A stretch of DNA of 42,374 nucleotides, taken from the NCBI GenBank assembly GCA_035250245.1, contig DATFFH010000025.1, positions 1-42,374 of the forward strand. The letters are read 5' to 3'. Both the position numbers and the translations under genes were made by a program. Below the pieces are notes generated by a model. That model made no database searches. It had not been told where the DNA came from and worked only from the letters and a program-made list of their open reading frames with translations. This document shows positions 15,871 to 23,817 of this stretch, one piece after another (the stretch's first letter is position 1; the number at the start of each line of letters is the position of its first letter). The stretch comes from Luteimonas_C sp035250245. Lineage in GTDB: Bacteria; Pseudomonadota; Gammaproteobacteria; Xanthomonadales; Xanthomonadaceae.

Positions 15871-16240
15871 AGCCGTCATCCCCGCGAAGGCGGGACTGCG
15901 GAGGCAGGATGCCGAAGCGAACATCGGCGCAGCCGATGGCCGAAGGGCGCGCCGCAGGAGCGGCGTGTAATCCAGTGACTTGGCTCTCGCTCATCGCTCT
16001 TCTTGCTCAACGTCCGGCGCATGCTTTTCGACCTTCGTGTCGGTGGCGACACGACTGGTTACATGGACAACAGCTTCCGGGCTGTCGCCCGGGTCACTTT
16101 CTTTGCTGGCACACTGCGCGCGCAGGAGCGCGCGCGAACGGCGAAGCCGATGGCCGATAGTTGATTTGACGCCGCTTCATTGCGTGGTCGCCGGCAGACC
16201 TGGAGTAGCGGTTTGCCGCGTCTGCCGCAATAGTCGCGTT
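15871..16240. repeat. Composite hairpin-array element, copy 2
   Basis: This shares order and sequence with 10203-10700: AGCCGTCATCCCCGCGAAGG, GCGGAGGCAGGATGCC, hairpin CATCGGC-gca-GCCGATG (15922-15938), hairpin CGCGCCGC-agga-GCGGCGTG (15948-15967), ATCCAGTGACTT, CAGCTTCCGGGCTG, CACTTTCTTTGCTGGCACAC, and a final block with TGCGTGGTCGCCGGC. It lies between convergent fghA and the Dph6-like gene. The rest of the gap (16241-16395) shows no feature I can name. Confidence 0.83.
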
Positions 16241-16395
16241 CGGCACTGCGATGAACGTCGCTCTGGGCATTGGCTTACGCCGATAACTACGCTGGTTTGC
16301 GCAACTGGGCAGCGAGCGCACTGCAATCGCGCGATCCATTCCTAGTTCATCGCCTGCGAATACGAGGGCAAGCGCTTACCAATCTCCCGCTTTTC

Positions 16396-16468
16396 GTAGA
16401 GTCGAGCCTGCTCGACTGCTTTATCAGCGGGGTCCAACGCAAGAGCAGTCGAGCAAGCTCGACTCTAC
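16396..16468. repeat. GTAG-type inverted-dimer repeat, family B
   Basis: The arms are GTAGAGTCGAGCCTGCTCGA and the reverse complement ending GACTCTAC. The last four bases contain, on the minus strand, the stop codon of the Dph6-like gene (16465-16467). Confidence 0.9.
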
Positions 16469-17148
16469 GGTAGAGCCAGGCGGAAATCGGTATAGGCGAA
16501 ACGTCCGTCGCGAAGCACGGTCTCGCCGCATTCGAGCGCCAGCGATTGCGCGAACATCGGTCCGTCGCGGACGCAGGTGTGGAATTCGCCGTTCTCGCCG
16601 CAGGGATCGCAATCCATGGGCAGGTCGCGCAACAAGCCGGCGTCGAACTCGCGGCCGGCGAAGCGCGCGTCCAACTGCTCGGCATCCACGCAGCACAACG
16701 AGGCGCGCAAGCCGCCGGCGATCATGTCACGCGCCAGCGCCGCGGTGTCGCTGCCGAACAGCGGCGTGACCACATCCCAGCCGATCGCGGCGCAGCGCTG
16801 TTCGCGGTAGGCGCGGATGTCTTCCAGGAACAAATCGCCGAACGCCGCGGTGCGCAGGCCCGGCCAGCGTTGCGCGGCTTCGTCCAGGGCCCGCGCCATC
16901 GCCGCTTCGTACTGGGCGTTGACGCATTGCGCCGGGATTTCCGCTTCGATCAATGGCAGTTGAGTGGCGGCGGCCTGCGCGCGCAGCACGTCGCGACGGA
17001 TGCCCTGCATCGACACGCGCTGATATTCGACAGTGACGGTAGTCAGCAGACCGACCACTTCGACATCGTCGCGGCCGCGCAGGACGTGCAAAGTCCAGGC
17101 CGCGTCCTTGCCGCCGCTCCAGGCCAGCAATACGGGTTCGCGGGTCAA
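16465..17148 (-). CDS. Dph6-like adenine nucleotide alpha-hydrolase / ATP pyrophosphatase
   Basis: The 227-residue protein has a PP-loop SGGKDA (11-16) near the N-terminus and the signature GENGEFHT near residue 188, typical of the diphthine-ammonia ligase (Dph6/MJ0570) superfamily. Bacteria lack diphthamide, so the true amidation substrate is unknown. The start is TTG at 17148: an in-frame TGA lies ten codons upstream, no ATG or GTG precedes the PP-loop, and the next Met would delete it. The stop TAG comes from the adjoining GTAG repeat. The gene lies downstream of the small unknown gene and degV on the same strand. Confidence 0.85.
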   Translation of the reverse strand: MTREPVLLAWSGGKDAAWTLHVLRGRDDVEVVGLLTTVTVEYQRVSMQGIRRDVLRAQAAATQLPLIEAEIPAQCVNAQYEAAMARALDEAAQRWPGLRTAAFGDLFLEDIRAYREQRCAAIGWDVVTPLFGSDTAALARDMIAGGLRASLCCVDAEQLDARFAGREFDAGLLRDLPMDCDPCGENGEFHTCVRDGPMFAQSLALECGETVLRDGRFAYTDFRLALP

Positions 17149-17195
17149 GCGGGCGGCGCGAAGCTTAGGCGGCCGTCACGTCGCGCCAAGCCGCA

Positions 17196-17537
17196 TTACG
17201 CGGCCGTGACATCGCGCAATTCCCAGGCGCTGCCGGCGAGCAGACGCAGGCGATGCTTGAACACTGTGCCGGGAATGGACGTGGTCGCGACCAGGTCGAT
17301 GTGCAGATCGTCCTGCTGCCCGGTGACGGTCGCGCCTGGATCGGTGGCGCCCAGGCCGGGGTCGACGCCGTCCGGATCGTCCTGCGCCGCGCGCCAGCGT
17401 TCGAACAGGCCGTCGCTGCGCAAAGCGTCCTGTAGTTCCGAAGCGAAGCCTTCGGCGCTGTGCGAAACGAACGAAAAATCCTTGCCGCTGCGAGCTTTTT
17501 CGGGATCGGGCAAGCTGATGTAGTAACGAGCGGCCAT
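17196..17537 (-). CDS. Small conserved-looking protein of unknown function
   Basis: The start is the ATG ending at 17537, preceded by AAGGAGGTGGCGC, a very strong Shine-Dalgarno. The 113-residue product begins MAARYYISLPDPEKARSGKD and contains FSFVSHSAEGFASELQDALR, followed by a beta-rich half with hydrophilic loops. No signal peptide, membrane segment or cysteine motif is visible. I do not recognise the family. The last codons are echoed just downstream: GCGGCCGT(C/G)AC(G/A)TCGCG occurs twice within about 45 nt, a small tandem duplication at the gene end. It lies 64 nt after degV and 47 nt before the Dph6-like gene. Confidence 0.7.
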   Translation of the reverse strand: MAARYYISLPDPEKARSGKDFSFVSHSAEGFASELQDALRSDGLFERWRAAQDDPDGVDPGLGATDPGATVTGQQDDLHIDLVATTSIPGTVFKHRLRLLAGSAWELRDVTAA

Positions 17538-17601
17538 GCGCCACCTCCTTGTCGTGAGGCGCACAATCTAGCCGATGCGCGTTAGCGCGGCGTTATCGCC
17601 T

Positions 17602-18546
17602 TCAGGCATCGAACTTGCGTTCTTCGGCGGCGAAGCCGACCACCACCGCGCCCTTGCCGACGTTGACCATGCCGGTCAGGCTCATCACGCTCTCGAAGAC
17701 TTCGACGTTCTGATCGGCGCAGACCGCGCGCAACTCATCGTAGCCGGGCAGGGCGCGCATCTCTTCCAGCTCGCCGCCGTAGCAAAGCGTCAACGTCGGC
17801 GTCATCAGGCCGTCGCGGACGCGGCGGCCGGCGAATTCGAACATCTTCTGCGCGGCCGGCTCGAAACCCTTGATCTTGGCCACCGGCCCGGTCTCGCCGC
17901 GATAGCCGTGCAGCACCGGCTTGATGTCCAAGGTGGTGCCCAGCGCCGCGCTGAGCAGGCCGACGCTGCGGTCGCCTTTCATCCGCGCGCGGGTGCGCAG
18001 GTAGTAAAGGTCGCGCGGGATCAGGTAGCCGTGCGTGTGCAGGGCCAGATGCTCCAGCCGCGCGCGGATCTTGGCCGCGCCTTCGCCGGCCTGGCGCAGC
18101 CGCACCGCTTCCACCGGCAGGATGCCTTGCGCGCAGAACAGGTTCTGGGTGTCGATCACGCGCAGGTTGAACGGCGTGTCCTTGCCTGCGGCCGCACGCA
18201 CCGTGCGGTATTCGTTGAGGATGGCGAAGCTGGCCTGCTGCGCGTTCTCGAAGATCGGACTGCGGGTCTTGGTGATGGTCATGCAGAACACATAGTCGTA
18301 ATCGATGACCAGGCGCTGCAGGAACAGGTCGCGGATCTGTTCGACCGTGAACGGCACCGTCTCGGCGTTCGCGCCGCGCTCGGCGACGTGCGAATGCAGG
18401 AAATCGAGCGTCGCGCGCTGGTCGCGGTAGTCGATCTGTTCGGCGTCGTCGATTTTGACCGTGATCGGCAGGATGTCGATGCTGTGGCTTTCCAAGTATT
18501 CCTTGGGCAGGTCGCAGGCCGAGTCGACGACGAGTCCGATGCGCAT
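17602..18546 (-). CDS. DegV family fatty-acid-binding protein
   Basis: The 314-residue protein begins MRIGLVVDSACDLPKEYLE, the DegV N-terminal strand with the conserved D-S-x-x-D-L-P. It then has PITVKID, the TVPFTVEQIRDLF region corresponding to the T-S-x-P-S segment, and GYLIPRDLYYLRTRARMKGD near residue 175, a DegV core motif. DegV proteins bind fatty acids and, in Firmicutes (FakB), present them to a kinase; no kinase gene is adjacent here. The length is slightly above the usual 280. It is the first gene of a minus-strand group with the small unknown gene and the Dph6-like gene. Confidence 0.88.
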   Translation of the reverse strand: MRIGLVVDSACDLPKEYLESHSIDILPITVKIDDAEQIDYRDQRATLDFLHSHVAERGANAETVPFTVEQIRDLFLQRLVIDYDYVFCMTITKTRSPIFENAQQASFAILNEYRTVRAAAGKDTPFNLRVIDTQNLFCAQGILPVEAVRLRQAGEGAAKIRARLEHLALHTHGYLIPRDLYYLRTRARMKGDRSVGLLSAALGTTLDIKPVLHGYRGETGPVAKIKGFEPAAQKMFEFAGRRVRDGLMTPTLTLCYGGELEEMRALPGYDELRAVCADQNVEVFESVMSLTGMVNVGKGAVVVGFAAEERKFDA

Positions 18547-18617
18547 GGCGGCAAGATCCGGGGAAGATGGGCGAAATTAGCAGATATCGTCACACTTCCG
18601 GTGCTGCGCTGCGTGAA

Positions 18618-19238
18618 TCAAAGCCGGCTGACGCCGACCGGCAGGGTGTCGATCCGGCGCATTTCCGGGTCTTCCAGCAGTGCGGGGTCGGCCAGGGCCT
18701 GCAGCGCGAAATCGTGTACGTCGTTGCCCCAGAACAGAGCCTCGCCGATCGCCAGGGTCGGTACGCCGAACACGCCGGCGCCGAGCGCGGCATCGGTATT
18801 GACGCGCAGCGCGCGCTTGACGCTTTCCTCGGCCAGTGCTTCCGGAGCTACGCTCAATCGGTCGAGCACCGGACCCAGGGCTTCGACGCTGTCGCCGGCC
18901 CGGCCCTGGGCCCAGATCCAGTCGTAGATCGCATCGATCGCTTCCGGTGTCGTGCCGGCGGCGATGCATAGCCGCAGCGCCGGAATCGGATTGAATGGAT
19001 GCGCCGGCGGCACGCGCAGCGATATGCCTTCGCGCCGCGCCTGCCAAAGCACGTGGCGGTAGGTGAATTCGCGTTTGCCCGGGATTTCGGCGGGGCCTTT
19101 CTGGCCGTGCGCGTTGAGGATCGCGGCGAACAGGATCGGCACCGGTTCGACCGGCCGTTCCTGCATCAGGCGTTTCACCTTATGCCAATGCAGGTAGGCG
19201 AACGGCGAGATGAAATCGAAATACCAGGCGATGCGCAT
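18618..19238 (-). CDS. 2-hydroxychromene-2-carboxylate isomerase-like protein (DsbA/GST-kappa fold)
   Basis: The start is the ATG ending at 19238, giving MRIAWYFDFISPFAYLHWHK; the S-P-[FY]-[AS]-Y motif is the hallmark of HCCA isomerases and kappa-class glutathione transferases. A longer frame from 19343 runs through the family B repeat and is rejected. The 206-residue protein has GVFGVPTLAIGEALFWGND near residue 170, the cis-Pro loop and C-terminal helix typical of the family. The enzymes use glutathione in aromatic degradation, but no aromatic pathway genes are nearby, so the actual substrate is unknown. Confidence 0.85.
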   Translation of the reverse strand: MRIAWYFDFISPFAYLHWHKVKRLMQERPVEPVPILFAAILNAHGQKGPAEIPGKREFTYRHVLWQARREGISLRVPPAHPFNPIPALRLCIAAGTTPEAIDAIYDWIWAQGRAGDSVEALGPVLDRLSVAPEALAEESVKRALRVNTDAALGAGVFGVPTLAIGEALFWGNDVHDFALQALADPALLEDPEMRRIDTLPVGVSRL

Positions 19239-19311
19239 GGGCGGCTCCGGGAGGATCGCCACAATGTACGCCATCCGCAGCCTTCGTCGGCGACGCTTTT
19301 CGTAGAGGCGA

Positions 19312-19369
19312 GCCTGCTCGACTGCTTTTTTTGCGGACCGCAAGAGCAGTCGAGCAGGCTCGACTCTAC
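19312..19369. repeat. GTAG-type inverted-dimer repeat, family B (short spacer)
   Basis: The arms are GTAGAGGCGAGCCTGCTCGA and the partner ending GACTCTAC, with a spacer of about ten bases. It lies between the HCCA isomerase-like gene start and the end of the second amidohydrolase. Confidence 0.88.
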
Positions 19370-19445
19370 AAGAGCGTTATCGCCGATGCGCTCGCGCGCA
19401 AGCTCACGCCTGCGCGCGAGGCGGGAAGAGCATCGCCGGCCGCGG

Positions 19446-20846
19446 TTAGCGCACCTGCGCCGGATAAGCGCGCGGCAGGCCTCCGGCTTCGGCAGGAGCG
19501 TCCGCGCGCAGGTAGCGGTCGCGCAATTCGGTCTGGCGGCTGCGCATCGGTATCGCCTGGCCGCCGAGCCACACTTGCTGGGCCAGGGTGCTCACTTCCA
19601 GCGGATCGCCATCCCACAGCACCAGATCGGCGGTCTTGCCCGGGGCGATGCTGCCGATCCGGTCGCCCACGCCCAGCGCTTCGGCCGGCACGCGGGTCAG
19701 TCCGGCCAAGCCGTCTTCCCAAGCCAGGCCGTTGGCGACGGCGTTGCCGGCCAGCTGGCGCAATTTGCGCGCCTGGTGCGAATCGCCCAGGGTGAACGAC
19801 ACGGCGACGCCGGCTTTGCGCAGCCGCGCAGCGTTTTCCAGCGTGGCGTCGATCTGGTCGAAGTCGGACGGCAGGTTGGCGAGCGCATCGACGAACACCG
19901 GCACGTTGGCGGCGGCGAGTTCCGGCGCGAGCTTCCAGGCTTCCGCGCCGCCGGCGATGGCGATGCGCACGCCGTGGCGCTTGGACCAGCGCAACAGCTG
20001 GCGGATGTCGGCGGCGCGGTTGATGCCGACCATCACGCGACCGCCGCCATCGACGTAGCGTGCCAACGCGGTGCGTCCGGCGGGCGTGAGCATGGCCATG
20101 TGCGAACCGGCCGGAATCCGGCCGCGCACTTCGTCGATGAACTGGTCCAGCAGCATCCACTGCGCCGCGCGCGTGGTGCCGCTGAGGTTGGCGCCGTCGC
20201 CGCCCAGTTGCACGAACAGCACGCGCGGACCGATCGGATCGGGGCCGCCGTCCAGGCGCATCACCGCGCCTTGTCCGCCGACGATCGAGCCGCCCGCGGT
20301 GCTGCCCGCGCCGAGCAGGGTGAAGCCGATGCCTTCCACCCGCGCCACCGGCAGCAGCACCGATTCGGGGTTGTAGGCCAGGGTCACGTCGAACTCGGGG
20401 CGCACCACCATGTCCTTCGCGTTCTGGCCGAGCGCGAGCGAACTGTCGGTGGTGGCGTCCTCGCCCGAGACTTCATCGATGCCGATTTCGCTGATGCCGC
20501 CGAACAGCGCCGGCGTCAGCGATTTGCCTTGCGCGTCGACACTTTGCACGCCGGCCGCGGACAAACCGTTGCCGACCGCGGCGATCTTGCCGCCGCGGAT
20601 CAGTACGTCGGCGTCGTGCAATGTGCCGCGCGCGGTGGCGGTGTGCACCTTTGCGTTGCGGATCAGCAGATCTTGTGCGAAAGCGTTGCCGCCGACGAAC
20701 AAACCGGCCGCAGCCAGCGCCGCCGCCAACCTTCGTACCGTCATCCCCGCGAAGGCGGGGATCCAGTGACTTTGCTCTTGCGACGCGACTTGCACGGAAG
20801 TCGCGCTTTCGCGAGAAATACGGCTGAAAAGCGAAAAGCGGCTCAC
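19446..20846 (-). CDS. Secreted amidohydrolase-like protein lacking the HxH metal motif
   Basis: From residue about 58 on, this is an imidazolonepropionase-like amidohydrolase: LLIRNAKVHTATARG, VLIRGGKIAAVGNGL, and C-terminal GSIAPGKTADLVLWDGDPLE. The strand that should carry HxH reads LTPALFGGISEIGIDE, and the later metal-ligand regions also lack His, so metal-dependent hydrolysis is doubtful. The start is uncertain. A GTG at 20846 has GGAGG at good spacing and overlaps the previous stop as GTGA, but then a repeat-encoded stretch (SHWIPAFAGMT) precedes the signal peptide. The ATG at 20744 begins exactly MTVRRLAAALAAAG...NAFAQ, a clean Sec signal, but has no ribosome-binding site. Confidence 0.8.
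   Translation of the reverse strand: MSRFSLFSRISRESATSVQVASQEQSHWIPAFAGMTVRRLAAALAAAGLFVGGNAFAQDLLIRNAKVHTATARGTLHDADVLIRGGKIAAVGNGLSAAGVQSVDAQGKSLTPALFGGISEIGIDEVSGEDATTDSSLALGQNAKDMVVRPEFDVTLAYNPESVLLPVARVEGIGFTLLGAGSTAGGSIVGGQGAVMRLDGGPDPIGPRVLFVQLGGDGANLSGTTRAAQWMLLDQFIDEVRGRIPAGSHMAMLTPAGRTALARYVDGGGRVMVGINRAADIRQLLRWSKRHGVRIAIAGGAEAWKLAPELAAANVPVFVDALANLPSDFDQIDATLENAARLRKAGVAVSFTLGDSHQARKLRQLAGNAVANGLAWEDGLAGLTRVPAEALGVGDRIGSIAPGKTADLVLWDGDPLEVSTLAQQVWLGGQAIPMRSRQTELRDRYLRADAPAEAGGLPRAYPAQVR
20741..20785. repeat. Partial copy of the GTCATCCCCGCG...ATCCAGTGACTTT repeat
   Basis: The segment CGTCATCCCCGCGAAGGCGG, followed by GGATCCAGTGACTTTGCTCTTG, matches parts of the composite elements at 10203 and 15871 and the outer arm at 24273. 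It lies at the 5' end of the second amidohydrolase, and its ATG (minus strand, 20744) may act as that gene's start. Confidence 0.8.
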
Positions 20847-22249
20847 AGCGCACCTCCCGTCATCGCCGCATCTTGTCCCAGCATGAAATCCGACTTCGGC
20901 TGCCGCGACGGATCCGTGCGGTCGTAAACGCGGGCGCCGTCCACGTACACCTGCTCGGCATGCGCGTACACACTGAAGGGATTGCCGTTCCACAGCACCA
21001 CGTCGCCCATCTTGCCCGGCTCCAACGTGCCGGTCTTGTCCAGGATGCCCATCGCCTTGGCCGGATTGGCGGTGATCCACAAGATCGCGTGTTCCGGCGA
21101 AATCTGGATGCCGACCTGGCGCGCGTGCGCGATCGCCTTGGCCGCTTCCTGGTTCAGGCGCTGGATGCCCTCGCTGGAATCCGAATGCACGATCGCGCAG
21201 CCGTTCTTCGCCCGGTCGACCATGGCCAGGTTCTCCTGGATGCCGTCGAAGGCTTCCATCTTGAAGCCCCACCAGTCGGCCCACAGCGCGCCGCAGATGT
21301 TTTCGGCGGCCAGCCTGTCGGCGATCTTGTAGGCCTCTACGCCGTGGTGGAAGGCGGAGATCTTGAAGCCGAATTCCTTGGCCAGATCGATCATCGTCGC
21401 CATCTCGTCGGCGCGGTAGCAGTGGATGTGGACCTTGATGTCGCCGTTGATCGCGCCGGCCAGCGTGTCCATCTTCAGATCGCGTTTGCCGCCGCTGTCC
21501 TTGTCGCTGTCGGACTTGCCGCCGCCTTTGTTCTTCTTCAAATATTCGGCCGCGTCGATGAACGCCGCGCGGTAACCGGCGACGTTGGCCATGCGCGTGC
21601 CCGGGCCGCCTTTCTGGCCGTAGACGCGTTTGGGATTCTCGCCGCAGGCCATCTTCAAGCCCCACGGCGCGCCGGGGAATTTCATGCCCTGGTAGGTCGT
21701 CGACGGCACGTTCTTCAGCGTCACGCCGCGGCCGCCGATCAGGTTGGCCGAACCGGGCAGCACCTGCAGCGAAGTGATGCCGCCGGCCATCGCGGTGAGG
21801 AAGCCGGGATCCTGCGGCCACACCGAATGTTCGGCCCACACGTTCGGCGTCACCGGTCCGGTCATTTCATTGCCGTCGCTGTGCGCGCTCATGCCCGGGC
21901 TGGGATACACGCCCAGATGGGAATGGACGTCGATCAAGCCCGGCGTCACCCACTTGCCGCGGCCGTCGATTCGGGAGGCATCTGCGGGCGCTGCCAAGCC
22001 CGCGCCGATCGCTTCGATCTTGCCGTCGCGGAGCAGCACGTCGGCGTTGTCCAGCCGCTGGCCGGTGCCGGTGAGCACGGTGGCGCCGGAAATCAGCACC
22101 GGCGGCGATGCGATCGGCCGATAGGTGCTGGCGTAAGGATCGTCGGTGAAACGCGGTTTGGACGCGCTTTCCGGTTTTTGGGTCGAAGCGGAATGCGCGC
22201 AGCCGACCAGCAGGACGGCACCGAGCGCGGCGATCAACGGTTTGAGCAT
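20843..22249 (-). CDS. Amidohydrolase family lipoprotein (imidazolonepropionase-like)
   Basis: The start is the ATG ending at 22249, giving a lipoprotein signal with lipobox L-V-G-C17. The 468-residue protein has the composite beta domain (PPVLISGATVLTGTGQRL, VLLRDGKIEAIGAGL) and the metal-binding H109-S-H111 in VTPGLIDVHSHLGVYP. Further candidate ligands are in VHIHCYRAD, SAFHHGVEA and AIVHSDSSEG. The C-terminal GTLEPGKMGDVVLWNGNPF is typical of the family. A Lys/Gly-rich stretch (KKNKGGGKSDSDKDSGGKRD, near 231-250) looks like a surface loop. The substrate is unknown; peptide or imide hydrolysis is usual. It precedes and overlaps a second, degenerate amidohydrolase. Confidence 0.87.
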   Translation of the reverse strand: MLKPLIAALGAVLLVGCAHSASTQKPESASKPRFTDDPYASTYRPIASPPVLISGATVLTGTGQRLDNADVLLRDGKIEAIGAGLAAPADASRIDGRGKWVTPGLIDVHSHLGVYPSPGMSAHSDGNEMTGPVTPNVWAEHSVWPQDPGFLTAMAGGITSLQVLPGSANLIGGRGVTLKNVPSTTYQGMKFPGAPWGLKMACGENPKRVYGQKGGPGTRMANVAGYRAAFIDAAEYLKKNKGGGKSDSDKDSGGKRDLKMDTLAGAINGDIKVHIHCYRADEMATMIDLAKEFGFKISAFHHGVEAYKIADRLAAENICGALWADWWGFKMEAFDGIQENLAMVDRAKNGCAIVHSDSSEGIQRLNQEAAKAIAHARQVGIQISPEHAILWITANPAKAMGILDKTGTLEPGKMGDVVLWNGNPFSVYAHAEQVYVDGARVYDRTDPSRQPKSDFMLGQDAAMTGGAL

Positions 22250-22357
22250 GTCGTTCCCCGGGAGCGAACCCCCACCGTAGCCCGGGTCGGCGGCCGCTGC
22301 CAACCGTGTCGATGGTCATGCCGGGCATGACAAAATGGCGGAGAACGGAGAAGACGA

Positions 22358-23134
22358 ATGAAAGAAAAAGAACAGATCGTCGACAACTGGCTGCCGCGCT
22401 ACACCGGGGTGCCGCTGGACGGCTTCGGCGAACACATCCTGCTGACCAATTTCGGCGGCTATCTGGGCCATTTCGCCCGCCTGACCGGCGCCGAGGTGGT
22501 CGGCCACGACCGGCCCATGCCCAGCGCCACCGCCGACGGCATCACCATGATCAATTTCGGCATGGGCAGCCCGAACGCGGCCACGATGATGGACCTGCTG
22601 TCGGCGATCTCGCCCAAGGCGGTGCTGTTCCTGGGCAAATGCGGCGGATTGAAGAAGAAGAACGCGCTGGGCGATCTGGTCCTGCCGATCGCGGCGATCC
22701 GCGGCGAAGGCACCAGCAACGACTACCTGCCGCCGGAAGTGCCGGCGCTGCCGGCGTTCGCGTTGCAGCGCGCGGTCTCCACCATGATCCGCGACCTGGG
22801 CCACGACTACTGGACCGGCACCGTCTACACCACCAACCGCCGCGTCTGGGAACACGACGAAACCTTCAAGGATTACCTGCGCCGGCTGCGCTGCATGGCG
22901 ATCGACATGGAAACGGCCACCGTGTTCGCCGCCGGTTTCGCCAATCGCATCCCCTGCGGCGCGCTGCTGCTGGTCAGCGACCAGCCGATGATTCCCGAAG
23001 GCGTGAAGACCGAAGCCAGCGACGCCAAGGTCAGCGCGGAATACGTCGAGCGCCACATCCAGATCGGCATCGAAGCGTTGCGCCTGATCCGCCGTCACGG
23101 CAAATCGGTGCGGCATCTGCGGTTCGACGAATGA
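22358..23134 (+). CDS. amn: AMP nucleosidase, short form (PNP/UDP phosphorylase fold)
   Basis: The 258-residue protein matches the catalytic half of AMP nucleosidase, which cleaves AMP to adenine and ribose 5-phosphate. Key segments are ILLTNFGGYLGHFA, GITMINFGMGSPNAATMMDLL, VLFLGKCGGLK (phosphate/sugar loop), CMAIDMETATVFAAGF (the M-E purine/ribose motif) and LLLVSDQPMIPEG. The E. coli enzyme is about 480 residues with an extra N-terminal regulatory domain that is absent here. GGAGAAGACGA precedes the ATG. The stop overlaps the next start as ATGA, so the acetyltransferase is likely co-translated. Confidence 0.87.
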   Translation: MKEKEQIVDNWLPRYTGVPLDGFGEHILLTNFGGYLGHFARLTGAEVVGHDRPMPSATADGITMINFGMGSPNAATMMDLLSAISPKAVLFLGKCGGLKKKNALGDLVLPIAAIRGEGTSNDYLPPEVPALPAFALQRAVSTMIRDLGHDYWTGTVYTTNRRVWEHDETFKDYLRRLRCMAIDMETATVFAAGFANRIPCGALLLVSDQPMIPEGVKTEASDAKVSAEYVERHIQIGIEALRLIRRHGKSVRHLRFDE

Positions 23135-23679
23135 GCGCGGCGGACGAAGTCGGGGTCGTGATCCGGCGCTGCGGGCCCGAGGATGCCGCGGCGTTGGCCG
23201 CGGTGAGCGCGGCGACGTTCATGGAAACCTACGCCGGCTTGCTCGGCAGTCGCGACATCCTGGCCCATTGCGCGCTGCATTTCACGGCCGAGCGTTACGC
23301 CGCCGCGGCGTCCGACGCCGGCTATGCGTTCTGGCTGGCCGAAGCCGTGCCTGGCGGCGCGCCGGTCGGTTTCGCGATGCTGTCGCCGCCGGATCTGCCG
23401 AGCGTGGAGACCCGCGCCGACGATATCGAACTGAAGCGCATTTACTTGTTGCACCGCTTCCACGGCGGCGGCCACGGCGCGGCGCTGATGGAGGCTGCGG
23501 TCGACGAAGCGCGCGGTCGCGGCGCGGGACGTTTGCTGCTGGGCGTGTACAAGAAGAATCCGCGCGCGCTGGCCTTCTACGGCCGCCAAGGCTTCGAACC
23601 GATCGGGGACCGCCTGTTCCGGGTCGGCGATACCGATTACGAAGACGCTGTGTTGGCCAAGATTTTGCGCTCTTCGTAG
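23131..23679 (+). CDS. GNAT family N-acetyltransferase
   Basis: The ATG at 23131 overlaps the amn stop (ATGA). The 182-residue protein has the GNAT layout: N-terminal VVIRRCGPEDAAALAAVSAATF, strand 4 IELKRIYLLHRFHGGGHGAALMEAA (the R/Q-x-x-G-x-G/A acetyl-CoA loop region as HGGGHG), and LGVYKKNPRALAFYGRQGFEPIGD with the usual A-x-x-F-Y-x-x-x-G-F. The acceptor substrate is unknown. The stop TAG (23677-23679) is part of the GTAG opening the family A repeat, so the last residues RSS may reflect the repeat insertion point. Confidence 0.88.
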   Translation: MSAADEVGVVIRRCGPEDAAALAAVSAATFMETYAGLLGSRDILAHCALHFTAERYAAAASDAGYAFWLAEAVPGGAPVGFAMLSPPDLPSVETRADDIELKRIYLLHRFHGGGHGAALMEAAVDEARGRGAGRLLLGVYKKNPRALAFYGRQGFEPIGDRLFRVGDTDYEDAVLAKILRSS

Positions 23680-23766
23680 GAGCGGCTTTAGCCGCGAGCT
23701 TTTTCTCCCCAATCCTTGCGGTGTCGAGATTTGAAGGAAAGAGCTCGCGGCTAAAGCCGCTCCTAC
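23676..23766. repeat. GTAG-type inverted-dimer repeat, family A
   Basis: The arms are GTAGGAGCGGCTTTAGCCGC and its mirror ending GCCGCTCCTAC. The spacer CCCCAATCCTTGCGGTGTCG is nearly the same as in the copy at 3952. The left end supplies the stop codon of the GNAT gene. Confidence 0.9.
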
Positions 23767-23817
23767 GAAAAGCGACGGAGGCCGCGTATCCTGAAGCCTC
23801 TCACGACCGAGGACGAT

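Noticed and set aside
19446..21839. 797-codon minus-strand frame joining both amidohydrolases
   Set aside because: The 5' part is an out-of-frame reading of the first amidohydrolase. The real second gene begins at 20846 or 20744.
22306..23679. 457-codon plus-strand frame over amn and GNAT
   Set aside because: Its first 275 or so codons are an out-of-frame reading of amn. Only the GNAT part from 23131 is real.
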